Shown here: positions 26,006 through 35,310 of the stretch, piece after piece
Layout of the letters: each line of letters begins with the position of its first letter
Position numbering within the stretch: the stretch's first letter is position 1
NCBI GenBank assembly: GCA_963737555.1
Contig: CAVTTB010000009.1
Span: 483,087 to 547,086 of the forward strand
Direction: 5' to 3'
Length of the DNA stretch: 64,000 bases
DNA from: JAHJQQ01 sp963737555
GTDB lineage: Bacteria; Pseudomonadota; Gammaproteobacteria; Thiohalobacterales; Thiohalobacteraceae
Position numbers and translations under genes: made by a program
Notes under the pieces: model-generated
The model's database searches: none
Told to the model about the DNA's origin: nothing
Seen by the model: the letters and a program-made list of their open reading frames with translations, nothing else

Positions 26006-26877
26006 CAGCTGGTCTTTCCCCAGCCGAATTTGCGCCGCAGGATTTCGTAGTAATCGTAACCCGGCGGGTGGATCAGTTTTAGTGGATGCGTCTTCTTGTG
26101 AATGCTGACGCGATCACCGGGAAGCAAGGCGCAATTCACTTGGCCGTCGCAGGTGACTTGCGCTTGTGTGTAATCACCGGCGTGCACGATCACATCAACG
26201 GCGCTGTTCTCGTTGATGACGATGGGGCGGTTGTTCAGGCTGTGCGGGCAGATGGGCACCAGCAAGATGGCATCGAGTGAGGGATGCAGGATCGGACCGC
26301 CGCCGGAGAGTGCATACGCGGTCGATCCGGTCGGTGTCGAGACAATCAGGCCGTCGGAGCGTTGCGTATTGAGCAACTGCCCATCGATACGGACTTCCAG
26401 TTCGATCATGCGGGCGACGTCCCACTTGTGAATGACCACGTCGTTGAGCGCATCGCCGGTGTTGATGCAGCGATCCTCACGATAGACCGCGGCATGCAGT
26501 AAGGCGCGTTCTTCCAGGGCGAAGTCGCCGGCCAGAATCTGGTCGAGTTGATCCGTCATGTGATGGGGAGAGACGTCGGCCAGAAATCCCAGCCGCCCCA
26601 GATTCACACCGACCAGCGGCACGCCGGCATCGGCCAGGCTGCGTCCGGCGTTCAGAATGGTGCCGTCGCCCCCGACGACAATGGCGAGATCGCAGTGGGC
26701 CGCCAACTCTGAGCGCTCCACGCACGTCAGTGTGCTGTCTTGCAGATGTTCGGCGGCGCTTTCGTCCAGGGTGATATCCAGACCGCGTGCCTGCAGGTAA
26801 TCGACCAGGCGCCGCAAGGTTGTGCCCACGGCGGTGGATTTGCTGATCAGACCGATGCGTTTGAAGCTGCTGTTCAT
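26005..26877 (-). CDS. nadK: NAD kinase
   Basis: Phosphorylates NAD to NADP in the cytoplasm. The 290 residues show the family motifs LAIVVGGDGTILNAGRSLAD (GGDGT, about residues 64-83), GVNLGRLGFLADV, the NE/D-type INTGDALNDVVIHKWDVARM, and SDGLIVSTPTGSTAYALSGG. Upstream of recN in one operon and divergent from hrcA, a conserved gammaproteobacterial arrangement. Confidence 0.97.
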   Translation of the reverse strand: MNSSFKRIGLISKSTAVGTTLRRLVDYLQARGLDITLDESAAEHLQDSTLTCVERSELAAHCDLAIVVGGDGTILNAGRSLADAGVPLVGVNLGRLGFLADVSPHHMTDQLDQILAGDFALEERALLHAAVYREDRCINTGDALNDVVIHKWDVARMIELEVRIDGQLLNTQRSDGLIVSTPTGSTAYALSGGGPILHPSLDAILLVPICPHSLNNRPIVINENSAVDVIVHAGDYTQAQVTCDGQVNCALLPGDRVSIHKKTHPLKLIHPPGYDYYEILRRKFGWGKTS

Positions 26878-26995
26878 ATGGCGAGTGACACTAGCATGAA
26901 GAACTCCGGGTCGACAATGCGACTGTGCCGGAAGCTATTAAGTCCGCGCAGGTTTTTGGGTTGGGCGTGCTGCGGAGAGTCGCTGTGGCATTGCC

Positions 26996-27024
26996 TTGAC
27001 ACCCCGGGTGGCAGTTGTTAGCGT
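26996..27024 (+). promoter_or_regulatory. Promoter of the hrcA heat-shock cluster
   Basis: TTGACA at 26996-27001 and TAGCGT at 27019-27024 with a 17-bp spacer; the transcription start would fall in or next to the CIRCE element. Confidence 0.7.
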
Positions 27025-27030
27025 GCGGTC

Positions 27031-27057
27031 CTGGCACTCGCATGTTGAGAGTGCCAG
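27031..27057. promoter_or_regulatory. CIRCE element (HrcA operator)
   Basis: CTGGCACTC-N9-GAGTGCCAG is a perfect 9-bp inverted repeat with the exact CIRCE spacing. It lies 28 bp before hrcA and just after the -10 element, ideal for HrcA repression of the cluster. Confidence 0.95.
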
Positions 27058-27085
27058 TCGTTCCTGAATTTCATATCCGCGGCAG

Positions 27086-28144
27086 ATGTCCAAGAATCCA
27101 TCCAGTCCAGTGCTTAACGAACGTGCCCAGCACCTGTTACGGGTGTTGATCGAACGCTATATCCGCGATGGCGAGCCGGTGGGGTCGCGGACGCTGGCGC
27201 GGGATGCGGTGATGGACCTCAGCCCGGCGACCGTGCGCAATGTGATGGCCGACCTGGAAGACTTGGGGTTCGTGAAGTCTCCGCATACCTCCGCCGGACG
27301 TATGCCGACCGTGCAGGGTTACCGTTTCTTCGTCGACAGCCTGCTGACCGTGCAACCACTCGACGGCGTCGACATGCAACGTCTGCGCACCGAATTGAAT
27401 CTGGATCTCACGCGCAAGGATCTGGTCGAGCGCGCCTCCAATCTGTTGTCGGGCATCACCCGCATGGCCGGGGTGGTGATGCTGCCGCGGCGCAAACAAG
27501 CGGCCTTGCGCCGGTTGGATTTTCTGCCGCTGTCGGATAACCGCGTGCTGGTGATCATGGTCATCAATGAACGCGAAGTGCAGAACCGCATCATCCATAC
27601 CGAACGGAAATACACGCCCTCCGAACTGGAAATGGCGGCGAACTTCCTCAACGAACAATTCGGCGGCAAAGACCTCACCGCCGTGCGCGATGTGATCGTT
27701 GCCGATATGCAGCGTACGCACGAAGATATGAACCGCATGATGAAGGCCGTCGTGGAGATGGCGGGACAGGTCTTCAATGTGGACGATCCGCTCGATCAGG
27801 AAGATGTCGTGTTTGCGGGGCAGACCAATCTGATGGGTTTCCGCGAGCTGTGCGAGGTCGACAAATTGCGCCACCTGTTCGAGGCCTTCACGCAGAAGCG
27901 CGAGATATTGCACCTGCTCGATCAGTGCGTGAATGCCGAAGGTGTGCAGATCTTCATCGGCGAAGAGTCCGGCTACAACGTGCTGGACGAATGCAGCGTG
28001 GTGACGGCCCCGTATTCCGTGGATGGCAAGATCGTCGGCGTCCTGGGCGTGATCGGCCCGACCCGCATGGCCTATGACCGGGTCATCCCGATTGTCGATA
28101 CCACCGCCCGTTTGTTGGGTGCGGCCTTGAATCCTCGCGAATAG
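27086..28144 (+). CDS. hrcA: Heat-inducible transcription repressor HrcA
   Basis: Represses heat-shock genes by binding CIRCE; activity depends on GroEL. The 352 residues contain the N-terminal winged helix (LNERAQHLLRVLIERYIRDG, EPVGSRTLARD, LSPATVRNVMADLEDLGFVK, SPHTSAGRMPTVQGYRFFVD), a GAF-like middle, and the C-terminal VVTAPYSVDGKIVGVLGVIG and GPTRMAYDRVIPIVDTTARL. The ATG at 27086 has only a weak ribosome-binding site. It heads the hrcA-grpE-dnaK-dnaJ cluster behind its own operator, so it should be autoregulated. Confidence 0.97.
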   Translation: MSKNPSSPVLNERAQHLLRVLIERYIRDGEPVGSRTLARDAVMDLSPATVRNVMADLEDLGFVKSPHTSAGRMPTVQGYRFFVDSLLTVQPLDGVDMQRLRTELNLDLTRKDLVERASNLLSGITRMAGVVMLPRRKQAALRRLDFLPLSDNRVLVIMVINEREVQNRIIHTERKYTPSELEMAANFLNEQFGGKDLTAVRDVIVADMQRTHEDMNRMMKAVVEMAGQVFNVDDPLDQEDVVFAGQTNLMGFRELCEVDKLRHLFEAFTQKREILHLLDQCVNAEGVQIFIGEESGYNVLDECSVVTAPYSVDGKIVGVLGVIGPTRMAYDRVIPIVDTTARLLGAALNPRE

Positions 28145-28266
28145 CCCCCATATCGTCCGCGAATCTTAATGTGCCCAGTGTGGAAATAGGGTGTGGGAAT
28201 AACCCACGCTGGCATGCCTTGTCACATGATAAAGATCTTGTAATTGACTGATTTTGGAGAGTTCTG

Positions 28267-28857
28267 ATGGCAGATGAGCAAGCCTCTGAGGCACCGGTAG
28301 AGATGGATGCGGCGGCCGAGGTGGATACCAACGACGCCCCGGCTGAGCTGAGTGCCCTGCTGGAAGATGCCCGCAGCAAGGTCGATGAGCACTGGAACCA
28401 GTGCCTGCGCTTGCAGGCGGAGCTCGACAACCTGCACAAGCGCGGTCAGCGCGACCTCGAAAACGCCCATAAATACGGTCTGGAGAAATTCGCCAGCGCC
28501 CTGTTACCGGTCCGCGACAGCCTGGAAATGGGTATTGCGGCGGCGGCTCAGGGGCAGAGCATCGACCCGGCCAAGCTCATCGAAGGCAGCGAGCTGACGC
28601 TGAAAATGCTCGCCGGCGTGCTGGAAAAATTCGGTATCACCGAGGTGAATCCGCAGGGTGAACGCTTCAATCCGCAGTTCCACGAGGCCATGTCCATCCA
28701 GCCGCGCAGCGACGTGGAACCGAACACCGTGGTGGCCGTGGTGCAAAAGGGCTTTCTGCTGAACGACCGGCTGGTCCGCCCGGCCATGGTCATCGTGTCC
28801 AAGGCCGCGCCCGGTGCGGAGTCGAATTCTGGCCCGGGTGTCGACGTGCGGGCTTGA
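28267..28857 (+). CDS. grpE: Nucleotide exchange factor GrpE
   Basis: Exchange factor that releases ADP from DnaK. The 196 residues have an acidic Ala-rich N terminus, a long helix (SALLEDARSKVDEHWNQCLR, LQAELDNLHKRGQRDLENAH) for dimerisation, and the C-terminal beta-wing with the signature FNPQFHEAMSIQPRSDVEPN, TVVAVVQKGFLLNDRLVRPA. The start is preceded by TGGAGAG. It lies 122 bp after hrcA. A small hairpin GTGGG-AATAA-CCCAC lies upstream at about 28192-28206. Confidence 0.96.
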   Translation: MADEQASEAPVEMDAAAEVDTNDAPAELSALLEDARSKVDEHWNQCLRLQAELDNLHKRGQRDLENAHKYGLEKFASALLPVRDSLEMGIAAAAQGQSIDPAKLIEGSELTLKMLAGVLEKFGITEVNPQGERFNPQFHEAMSIQPRSDVEPNTVVAVVQKGFLLNDRLVRPAMVIVSKAAPGAESNSGPGVDVRA

Positions 28858-28952
28858 TTTGGCCGCAGGCCGCCACCATTTACCTTGGCAAGCTAGGGCA
28901 TTTTCAAGACCGCCCACAATTTTGAACAGTTAATACTTCTGGAGAAACGAAC

Positions 28953-30891
28953 ATGGGAAAGATCATCGGCATCGACCTCGGCACTACCAACTCTTGCGTG
29001 TCGGTCATGGAGGGTGGCAAGCCGCGCGTGATCGAAAACAGTGAGGGTGATCGCACCACGCCGTCCATCGTCGCCTACGTCGACGGTGGCGAAGTGCTGG
29101 TCGGTCAGTCCGCCAAGCGTCAGGCCGTGACCAACCCGGCCAACACCCTGTATGCGGTCAAGCGCCTCATCGGCCGCCGCTTCCAGGAAGACGTGGTGCA
29201 GAAAGATATCGACCTGGTCCCGTACAAAATCGTCAAGGCCGACAACGGCGACGCCTGGGTCGAGGCTCAAGGCAAGAAGATGGCGCCGCCGGAAATCTCC
29301 GCGCGCGTGCTGATGAAGATGAAGAAGACCGCCGAAGATTATCTGGGCGAGCCGGTCACCGAGGCGGTCATCACCGTGCCGGCCTACTTCAATGACTCGC
29401 AGCGCCAGGCGACCAAGGACGCGGGCAAGATCGCCGGTCTGGATGTGAAGCGCATCATCAACGAGCCGACCGCGGCGGCACTCGCCTACGGCATGGACAA
29501 GAAGCGTGGCGATGTAAAAATCGCCGTGTACGACTTGGGTGGCGGCACCTTCGATATCTCCATCATCGAAATCGCCGACGTCGACGGTGAACATCAGTTC
29601 GAAGTGTTGTCCACCAACGGCGACACCTTCCTCGGCGGTGAAGACTTCGACAAGCGCATCATCGATCATCTTGCCGAGACCTTTAAGAAAGAGCAGGGCA
29701 TCGATCTGCGCGGTGATCCGCTGGCCATGCAGCGCCTGAAAGAGACCGCTGAGAAGGCCAAGATCGAACTGTCTTCCAGCACCCAGACCGATTGCAATCT
29801 GCCGTACATCACGGCCGATGCCAGCGGTCCGAAACATCTTAACGTCAAGCTGACGCGCGCCAAGTTGGAATCGCTGGTTGAAGATCTCATCGCGCGCACC
29901 ATCGAGCCGTGCAAAATGGCGCTCAAGGATGCCAAGCTGTCGATCAGTGATATCGACGACGTGATCCTGGTCGGTGGTCAGATCCGCATGCCGAAAGTGC
30001 AGGAAGCGGTGCAGGCCTTCTTCGGCAAAGAGCCGCGCAAAGACGTCAATCCGGACGAAGCGGTTGCGGTTGGCGCGGCGATTCAGGGCGGTGTGCTCGG
30101 TGGTCAGGTCAAGGACGTGCTGTTGCTCGACGTGACCCCGCTGTCGCTCGGTATCGAGACGCTCGGTGGCGTGATGACCAAGCTCATCGAGAAGAACACC
30201 ACCATCCCGACCAAGGCGCAGCAGGTGTTCTCCACCGCCGACGACAACCAGAGCGCGGTGACCGTGCATGTGTTGCAGGGCGAGCGCGAGGTGGCCAACG
30301 CCAACAAATCGCTGGGTCGTTTCGATCTGGGCGATATCCCGCCGGCCCCGCGCGGCGTGCCGCAGATCGAAGTCGCCTTTGACATCGATGCCAACGGTAT
30401 TCTGCATGTGTCGGCGAAGGACAAGGCGACCGGCAAGGAGACCTCGATTCAGATCAAGGCCTCATCCGGTCTGTCGGATGCCGAAGTCGAACAGATGGTG
30501 AAGGACGCCGAGGCGCATGCCGACGAAGACCGCAAGTTCCACGAACTGGTCGACGCGCGCAATCAGGGTGAAGGTATGATCCACGCGACCACCAAATCGC
30601 TGAAGGATCTCGGTGACAAGGTCGAGGCCGACGAGAAGTCCGCCATCGAAGCCGCGATCAAGGAATTGCAGGATGTGCTCAAGGGCGACGACAAGGACGC
30701 CATCGAGGCCAAGACCGCGGCGCTCGCCGAACAGTCCGGCAAACTGGCGCAGCGCGTGTATCAGCAGAAGCAGGAAGCCGAAGGTGGTGCGCAAGCGCAG
30801 CCCGATACGCGGCGCACAGCAGGGCGGTGGCAAAGCCGCGAGCGGCGACGACGTGGTCGACGCCGAGTTCGAAGAGGTGAAAGACAAGTAA
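28953..30891 (+). CDS. dnaK: Chaperone DnaK (Hsp70; frameshift near C terminus)
   Basis: Central Hsp70 chaperone. The start MGKIIGIDLGTTNSCVSVME is canonical; phosphate and adenosine motifs VYDLGGGTFDISIIEIADV and VILVGGQIRMPKVQEAVQAF are present, as is the substrate-binding domain start LLLDVTPLSLGIETLGG. VGGQIRMP differs from the common VGGQTRMP. In the last 40 residues the frame changes by one base at about 30790-30815; the correct C terminus in the second frame is GGGKAASGDDVVDAEFEEVK followed by DK and a stop at 30891. The expected product is about 645 residues. Since dnaK is well conserved up to the break and the EEVKDK tail is intact, a sequence error is likely. Confidence 0.97.
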
Positions 30892-30920
30892 GTCAATCGC
30901 TGACAGTGGCGATGCAGCAT

Positions 30921-30948
30921 GGGGCCGCGGTGAATAACCGTCGGCCCC
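30921..30948. terminator. Hairpin between dnaK and dnaJ
   Basis: The stem GGGGCCG / CGGCCCC lies 30 bp after the dnaK stop and has no T-run, so it is more likely an mRNA-stabilising or attenuating hairpin than a strong terminator. Confidence 0.4.
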
Positions 30949-31043
30949 TTGCGACGTTTGGATACGCGTACTATTCGTGCTCGCAAACGCTCCTACAAAA
31001 AACAATGCGCCAAGCAATCATCTAGGGCTCAATACAAACGACC

Positions 31044-32174
31044 ATGGCAAAACGCGATTACTACGAAGCTCTCGGCGTGCAGAAAAACGCCAGCGAGGCC
31101 GAACTCAAAAAGGCCTTCCGGCGCATGGCGCAGAAGCATCATCCGGACCGCAATCCGGATGACAAAGAGTCCGAGGAAAAATTCAAAGAGGCCAAAGAGG
31201 CCTACGAAGTTCTCACCGATGCGCGCAAGCGCGCGGCCTATGATCAGTTCGGTCACGCCGGCGTCGATTCGTCGATGGGCGGCGGCGCAGGGGCGGCGGG
31301 CGGCGCGAGTTTTGCGGATATTTTCGGTGATGTGTTCGGCGATATCTTTGGCGGCGGTGGCGCTGGCCGCGCCGGTGGCGGTGGTCAACGCGTCTATCGC
31401 GGCGCCGACCTGCGTTACAACCTCGACCTGAGTCTGGAAGATGCCGTCGCCGGTACCACGGTGAAAATCCGCGTGCCGACATTGGTGCAATGCGGCACCT
31501 GTAACGGCACGGGCGCCAAGGCCGGCAGCAAACCCGAGACCTGCACCACCTGTGGCGGCCACGGCCAGGTGCGCATGCAGCAGGGTTTCTTCTCCGTGCA
31601 GCAGACCTGCCCGCGTTGTCACGGTGCCGGCACCATGATCAAAGATCCTTGCGGCACCTGCCAAGGTCACGGTCGCGTGCGCGACAACAAGACCTTGTCA
31701 GTGAAAGTGCCGGCCGGTGTCGACAACGGCGATCGGATTCGCCTGGCGGGTGAGGGTGAAGCGGGCGAGAACGGCGGACCGGCCGGCGATCTGTATGTGC
31801 AGGTGCGCGTGAAGGATCACCCGATCTTCAAACGCGACGACAGCAATCTCTACTGCGATGTCCCCATCAGCATCGTCACCGCCGCACTCGGCGGCGAACT
31901 CGAAGTGCCGACGCTCGATGGCAAAGTCGTGTTGAAAATCCCGCCGGAATCCCAGACCGGCAAACTGTTCCGCCTGCGCGGCAAGGGTGTCAAACCCGTG
32001 CGCGGTGGACCGGTCGGTGATTTGATGTGCCGGGTCATGGTCGAGACGCCGGTCAATCTGAGTTCGCGGCAGAAAGAACTGTTGCAGGAATTCCAGAAGA
32101 CCATGGATCAGGGCGGGAGCACGCATAATCCGCAGGCGAGTTCGTGGTTGGATGGGGTGAAGAAGTTTTTCTGA
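31044..32174 (+). CDS. dnaJ: Chaperone DnaJ (Hsp40)
   Basis: Co-chaperone that delivers substrates to DnaK and stimulates its ATPase. The 376 residues include the J domain (MAKRDYYEALGVQKNASEAE, with HPD in HHPDRNPDD), the Gly/Phe region (about 75-115), four zinc-binding repeats (CGTCNGTG, CTTCGGHG, CPRCHGAG, CGTCQGHG), and the C-terminal substrate-binding domains. It is complete in one frame. It ends the heat-shock cluster; downstream, the usual dapB-carAB genes are replaced by a repeat-rich region. Confidence 0.98.
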   Translation: MAKRDYYEALGVQKNASEAELKKAFRRMAQKHHPDRNPDDKESEEKFKEAKEAYEVLTDARKRAAYDQFGHAGVDSSMGGGAGAAGGASFADIFGDVFGDIFGGGGAGRAGGGGQRVYRGADLRYNLDLSLEDAVAGTTVKIRVPTLVQCGTCNGTGAKAGSKPETCTTCGGHGQVRMQQGFFSVQQTCPRCHGAGTMIKDPCGTCQGHGRVRDNKTLSVKVPAGVDNGDRIRLAGEGEAGENGGPAGDLYVQVRVKDHPIFKRDDSNLYCDVPISIVTAALGGELEVPTLDGKVVLKIPPESQTGKLFRLRGKGVKPVRGGPVGDLMCRVMVETPVNLSSRQKELLQEFQKTMDQGGSTHNPQASSWLDGVKKFF

Positions 32175-32539
32175 TGGAATGAAGTTGTAATTCCGACCCA
32201 CCATCCCGTTATGGCGCCACCCCGTCATTCCGGCGAAAGCCGGAATCCAGGGTTTATTTTTTCTTCTTGGCCTTTTTTCCGCCCCGGCCGGGCGGGTTAC
32301 TTTTCTTTGCTTGCCCAAAGAAAAGTAACCAAAGAGAAAGGCACCCCGACGGCTTGCCCGCTTCGGGGTTCCCTGCGCTCCTCGCCCTTTTGCGCGCTCG
32401 CCTAACTCGCCGCTACGGAACAGCTCAGACAGGAGGCTCGCTTCATCGCAAAAGGGCTGCGGTGCTCGGCTGCGCCGACGGGGCGGGAACGTCAAAACAC
32501 TAAACGCGTAGCCTGGGTTTCGCTTTCGCTCAACCCAGA
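32175..32539. repeat. Repeat-filled intergenic region: GTCATTCC palindrome and long repeat copy C
   Basis: The palindromic element GTCATTCCGG...CCGGAATCCAG is at 32224-32251. From about 32290 to 32500 lies a dispersed repeat whose inverted copies are within 33760-34010 and 35440-35690: a short inverted repeat around TTACTTTTCTTTG...CAAAGAAAAGTAA, then a conserved block reading GCGCGCTCGCCTAACTCG. Open frames through it, translating as LLALLRARLTRR-type peptides, are repeat artefacts. Confidence 0.75.
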
Positions 32540-33536
32540 ATGCGTTCGTACTTGTCGAGGGGAAATTAAGGCAAGTTACGATTTCAAATCGCAGCGACCT
32601 GGAAAGAATTCGCCCCATCTGGATTGATCTGCTCAATGCTTCTAAAGCGAAGAGAACCTATGTCGGAGAGCATTACGGGCTGGAGCTACCGATCCCGGAA
32701 AGGATCGACCTGGAAGTCAGCTCTCGCTTCCACGTCGAGGAGAATGATGAGATCCATCTCCATTCGAATTTCCTTCTTGATCGTGAAGGAGACTCTCGCA
32801 GAGTTCCGGTCGCTTTCATTCTGCATGGTGGGATTTTGTTTTCCTTGCGTAATGAAGAGCTGCCGGTCTTTCGCCTGCAAAGGCTTCGCGCCCGTACACA
32901 GCCTGGCTATGTTTCCGACTGCAATGATGTTTGCTCGACCTGTACGGGGCGGACGTTGAATATTCTGCGGACTCGCTTGAGGATATCTATGCCACTCTCG
33001 GCAAGGTTGGACGCCAGGTACTGAGTGAAACAATGAGCGACTCGGAGGCAGCGGCAACCCTGGCAAATATCGCTGAAGAGGAAGACCTTAATGGGCGTAT
33101 TCGCAGCGATATTCTCGATAGCCAGCGCGCCCTGTCCTTTCTGATGCGCTGCAAAATCCTGTCGCAAAGCCAGCTTGATGACGCAAGGCAGATTATGCGC
33201 GACATTGAGTCGCTCAATAGCCATACAGCATTCCTGTTCGACAAGATCAACTTCCTGATGGATGCCACAATCGGCTTCATCAATATCAACCAGAATCGGC
33301 GCGTTTCACAACTAACCGTGTTCGGTGTGGTTTTCATGCCGCTCAATATTTTAGCCGGAATTGGCGGCATGTCCGAGTATTCGATGATGACCACAGGGAT
33401 TCCTTGGCCGATTGCCTATGGCGCATTCATCGTTGGCATGGGACTGGTCGGCTGGGGGACTTTCGTCGCTCTGAAACATGTTGAAAGCCGGAAGATGAAA
33501 AAGACGGTTAAGAGAGATTCGGATGCCATGGCCTAA
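32540..33536 (+). CDS. corA: CorA-type magnesium/cobalt transporter (two frameshifts)
   Basis: Pentameric Mg2+ channel of the inner membrane. Three frames must be joined: MRSYL from the ATG at 32540, then from about 32557 GKLRQVTISNRSDLERIRP, IWIDLLNASKAKRTYVGEHY and PVAFILHGGILFSLRNEELP, then from about 32928 LLDLYGADVEYSADSLEDIY and the rest. The C terminus has two TM helices with the pore motif GGMSEYSM, in place of the usual GMN: GMS instead of GMN is notable, as the Asn is important for Mg2+ selectivity. Each break is a single missing base. Total length about 332 residues, as for CorA. The gene lies in the repeat-rich region after dnaJ. Confidence 0.85.
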
Positions 33537-33634
33537 GGTCTAAAGCGGTTATTCGGACTCATATCCTACCAACAGCAGCCTGGGCCGTGCGCTATCTGTC
33601 ACGCGCTCGCCCTGATGACATGCTTGAATTCTAT
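33537..33634. other. Short gap before repeat copy A1
   Basis: No feature seen other than ordinary sequence between the corA stop and the start of the long repeat. Confidence 0.4.
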
Positions 33635-34049
33635 AGCTCGTAGGATGGGTGAAGGCGTCGTTTGCCGTAACCCATCATTAGCCGGGTCGTTGATGGGTTA
33701 CGCTTCGCTCCACCCATCCTACATGTAACGGGTCTACATCGTAGACGTCGACCCGTTGTCGGTTTGGATTTTGACTTTCAACACCCCGTAGGCGCAGCCG
33801 AGCATCGCAGCCCGTTTGCGATGAAGCGAGCCTCCTGTTTGAGGCGCGAAGCGCCGAGTTAGGCGAGCGCGCAAACGGGCGAGAAGCGCAGGGAACCCCT
33901 CGAAGAGGGGCAAGCCTTCGGGGCGCCTTTCTTTTGGGTACTTTTCTTTGGCGAAGGCAAAGAAAAGTACCTCGCCCAGCCAGGGCGAAAGGAAGGCGAG
34001 ATTGAAAGGCTGATCTTCGAATCTAGAGAATGTTTCACCACACTCGCAA
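33635..34049. repeat. Long direct repeat, copy A1
   Basis: It starts AGCTCGTAGGATGGGTGAAG and contains a MITE-like inverted repeat (GTAGGATGGGTG ... CACCCATCCTAC, with inner TAACCCATCA / TGATGGGTTA), then a block with AGGCGAGCGCGCAAACGGGC, AAAGAAAAGTACCTCGCCCA and finally CACTCGCAAT. Copy A2 at 35311-35727 has the same order and orientation at high identity by eye. The distal block is inverted at about 32290-32500. Confidence 0.85.
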
Positions 34050-34102
34050 TAACGCCCCCTCAGGACATTTCCCAGCAGCAAGTCAGCGATATCCGAGAAC
34101 CG

Positions 34103-34177
34103 TTACATCCGAAAATAATGCCCACTGCCGCGCATTCGCTCGCACCAGTAGCTGACGATTCAGTGAATCTGCCAAGG
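34103..34177 (-). pseudogene. Relic of an NlpC/P60 gene 3' end
   Basis: On the minus strand this reads YWCERMRGSGHYFRM and a stop, almost the same as the last residues (YWRERMRGSGHYFRM) of the intact NlpC/P60 gene at 35790-36287. Upstream codons are degraded (a stop occurs within SS-YW). It lies at the same place relative to repeat A1 as the intact gene lies relative to A2, so it was duplicated with the repeat. Confidence 0.8.
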
Positions 34178-34323
34178 ATTATTGGCACCCACCGCTGCTT
34201 GAGCGCACCATAGTGTGAACGGGTGCTCAATTTGAGTTGAGTCGACACCGCAAAATACCGCAAATTCAATCTCAGCTTCCGCTATGGACACTCCCAATGA
34301 CCATCACCAGGAGACGCCGCATC
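34178..34323 (+). promoter_or_regulatory. Upstream region of the DUF4382 lipoprotein gene
   Basis: AT-richer stretch after the duplicated segment. An AGGAGA site at 34309-34314 lies 9 bp before the ATG at 34324 and decides that start over upstream in-frame starts. No clear promoter elements were identified. Confidence 0.4.
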
Positions 34324-35238
34324 ATGCACCGTAAACCATCGAATATTTGGCTCGCCCCGTTGCTCTCCCTGGCAATCGCTTCAACTCTGACTGCCTGTGG
34401 CGGTGGTGACAGCAGCAGTTCAGGGACTGGCACCGGCAGCCTGAGCCTCAGTATCACCGATGCGCCCGTGGATGACGCCGACAATGTTTTCATTGAGTTC
34501 ACCGGCGTAGAAATAAAACCATCGGGGGGCAATAGTTTCAGCATCGATTTCGCACGGCCGCAGCAGATCGATCTGTTGTCGCTCACCGGGGGAACAGCGG
34601 AGGTCCTGCTTGACGGCGAAACACTCGCTGCCGGTGATTACGAATGGTTGCGCCTCAAGGTCAATGCCACTACAGGCGGCGATCCGACCGATGATTCCTA
34701 TATCGTGATCAATGGAGTCTCTCACGAGTTGCGTATCCCAAGTGGCAATCAAACCGGGCTGAAACTCAATCGGCCGATCACGATTCCGGAAGATGGCAGC
34801 ACTTCATTCACCATCGATTTCGACTTGCGCAAATCGATTCATGAAACGGGCAACGGAACCTACCAACTGCGGCCGACGCTACGTCTTATCGACAACACCA
34901 CCGATGGCGCGCTCAGCGGAACCGTAGACTCCGGGACGATCGCTGCGGAGTGTTTATCGGGCGATACTGGCGCTGTGTATGTCTTCGAGGATGCCGGCAC
35001 CGCCCCCGATGATGTCAACGTCGATGGCAATGACGTCGAACCGGTGGCAACGGCCATTGTGGATTGGGAAAACAGTGACTACGACTATACCGTCGCCTTC
35101 CTGGAGGCCGGCAGCTATACAGCCGCATTCACCTGCGATGCCGGCAGCGATGACCCGGCGGCCGAGGACACGCTTGTGTTCGTCGGCACCACGGATGTCA
35201 CCATCAACGCAGGCCACACCACCTTTCTGGATTTCTAA
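34324..35238 (+). CDS. DUF4382 domain lipoprotein
   Basis: Predicted exported lipoprotein of 304 residues. The signal peptide MHRKPSNIWLAPLLSLAIAS ends in the lipobox LTAC at about residue 25, followed by a Gly/Ser linker. The domain GSLSLSITDAPVDDADNVFI, EFTGVEIKPSGG and the later FTIDFDLRKSIHETGNGTYQ, LRPTLRLIDNT is characteristic of DUF4382, a beta-sandwich of unknown role in surface or periplasmic lipoproteins. The C-terminal 100 residues are Asp-rich and look like a second beta-sandwich (GAVYVFEDAGTAPDDVNVDG). It lies alone between the A1 and A2 direct repeats, so it may have been gained, duplicated or moved with them. Function unknown. Confidence 0.85.
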   Translation: MHRKPSNIWLAPLLSLAIASTLTACGGGDSSSSGTGTGSLSLSITDAPVDDADNVFIEFTGVEIKPSGGNSFSIDFARPQQIDLLSLTGGTAEVLLDGETLAAGDYEWLRLKVNATTGGDPTDDSYIVINGVSHELRIPSGNQTGLKLNRPITIPEDGSTSFTIDFDLRKSIHETGNGTYQLRPTLRLIDNTTDGALSGTVDSGTIAAECLSGDTGAVYVFEDAGTAPDDVNVDGNDVEPVATAIVDWENSDYDYTVAFLEAGSYTAAFTCDAGSDDPAAEDTLVFVGTTDVTINAGHTTFLDF

Positions 35239-35310
35239 CCCGACGTGAGGGATTTGCACAGAACAGGATCGTGCAAATCCCTCCCGGTTGTCTCCCCAGC
35301 GCCGCATCCC
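35239..35310. terminator. Gap after DUF4382 gene with a GGGATTTGCAC repeat
   Basis: GAGGGATTTGCAC (35247-35259) is followed by GTGCAAATCCCTC (35272-35284), a perfect 13-bp inverted repeat just after the stop. It has no T-run, but may act as a transcription end or stabilising hairpin. Confidence 0.45.

Noticed and set aside
28893..30407. Minus-strand open frame of 504 codons opposite dnaK
   Set aside because: Known artefact of dnaK codon use (antisense frame once misnamed as a dehydrogenase); no independent support.
32267..34081. Short open frames inside the long repeats (LLALLRARLTRR-type peptides)
   Set aside because: They exist only because the repeat is open; the same peptide appears in other copies and frames.
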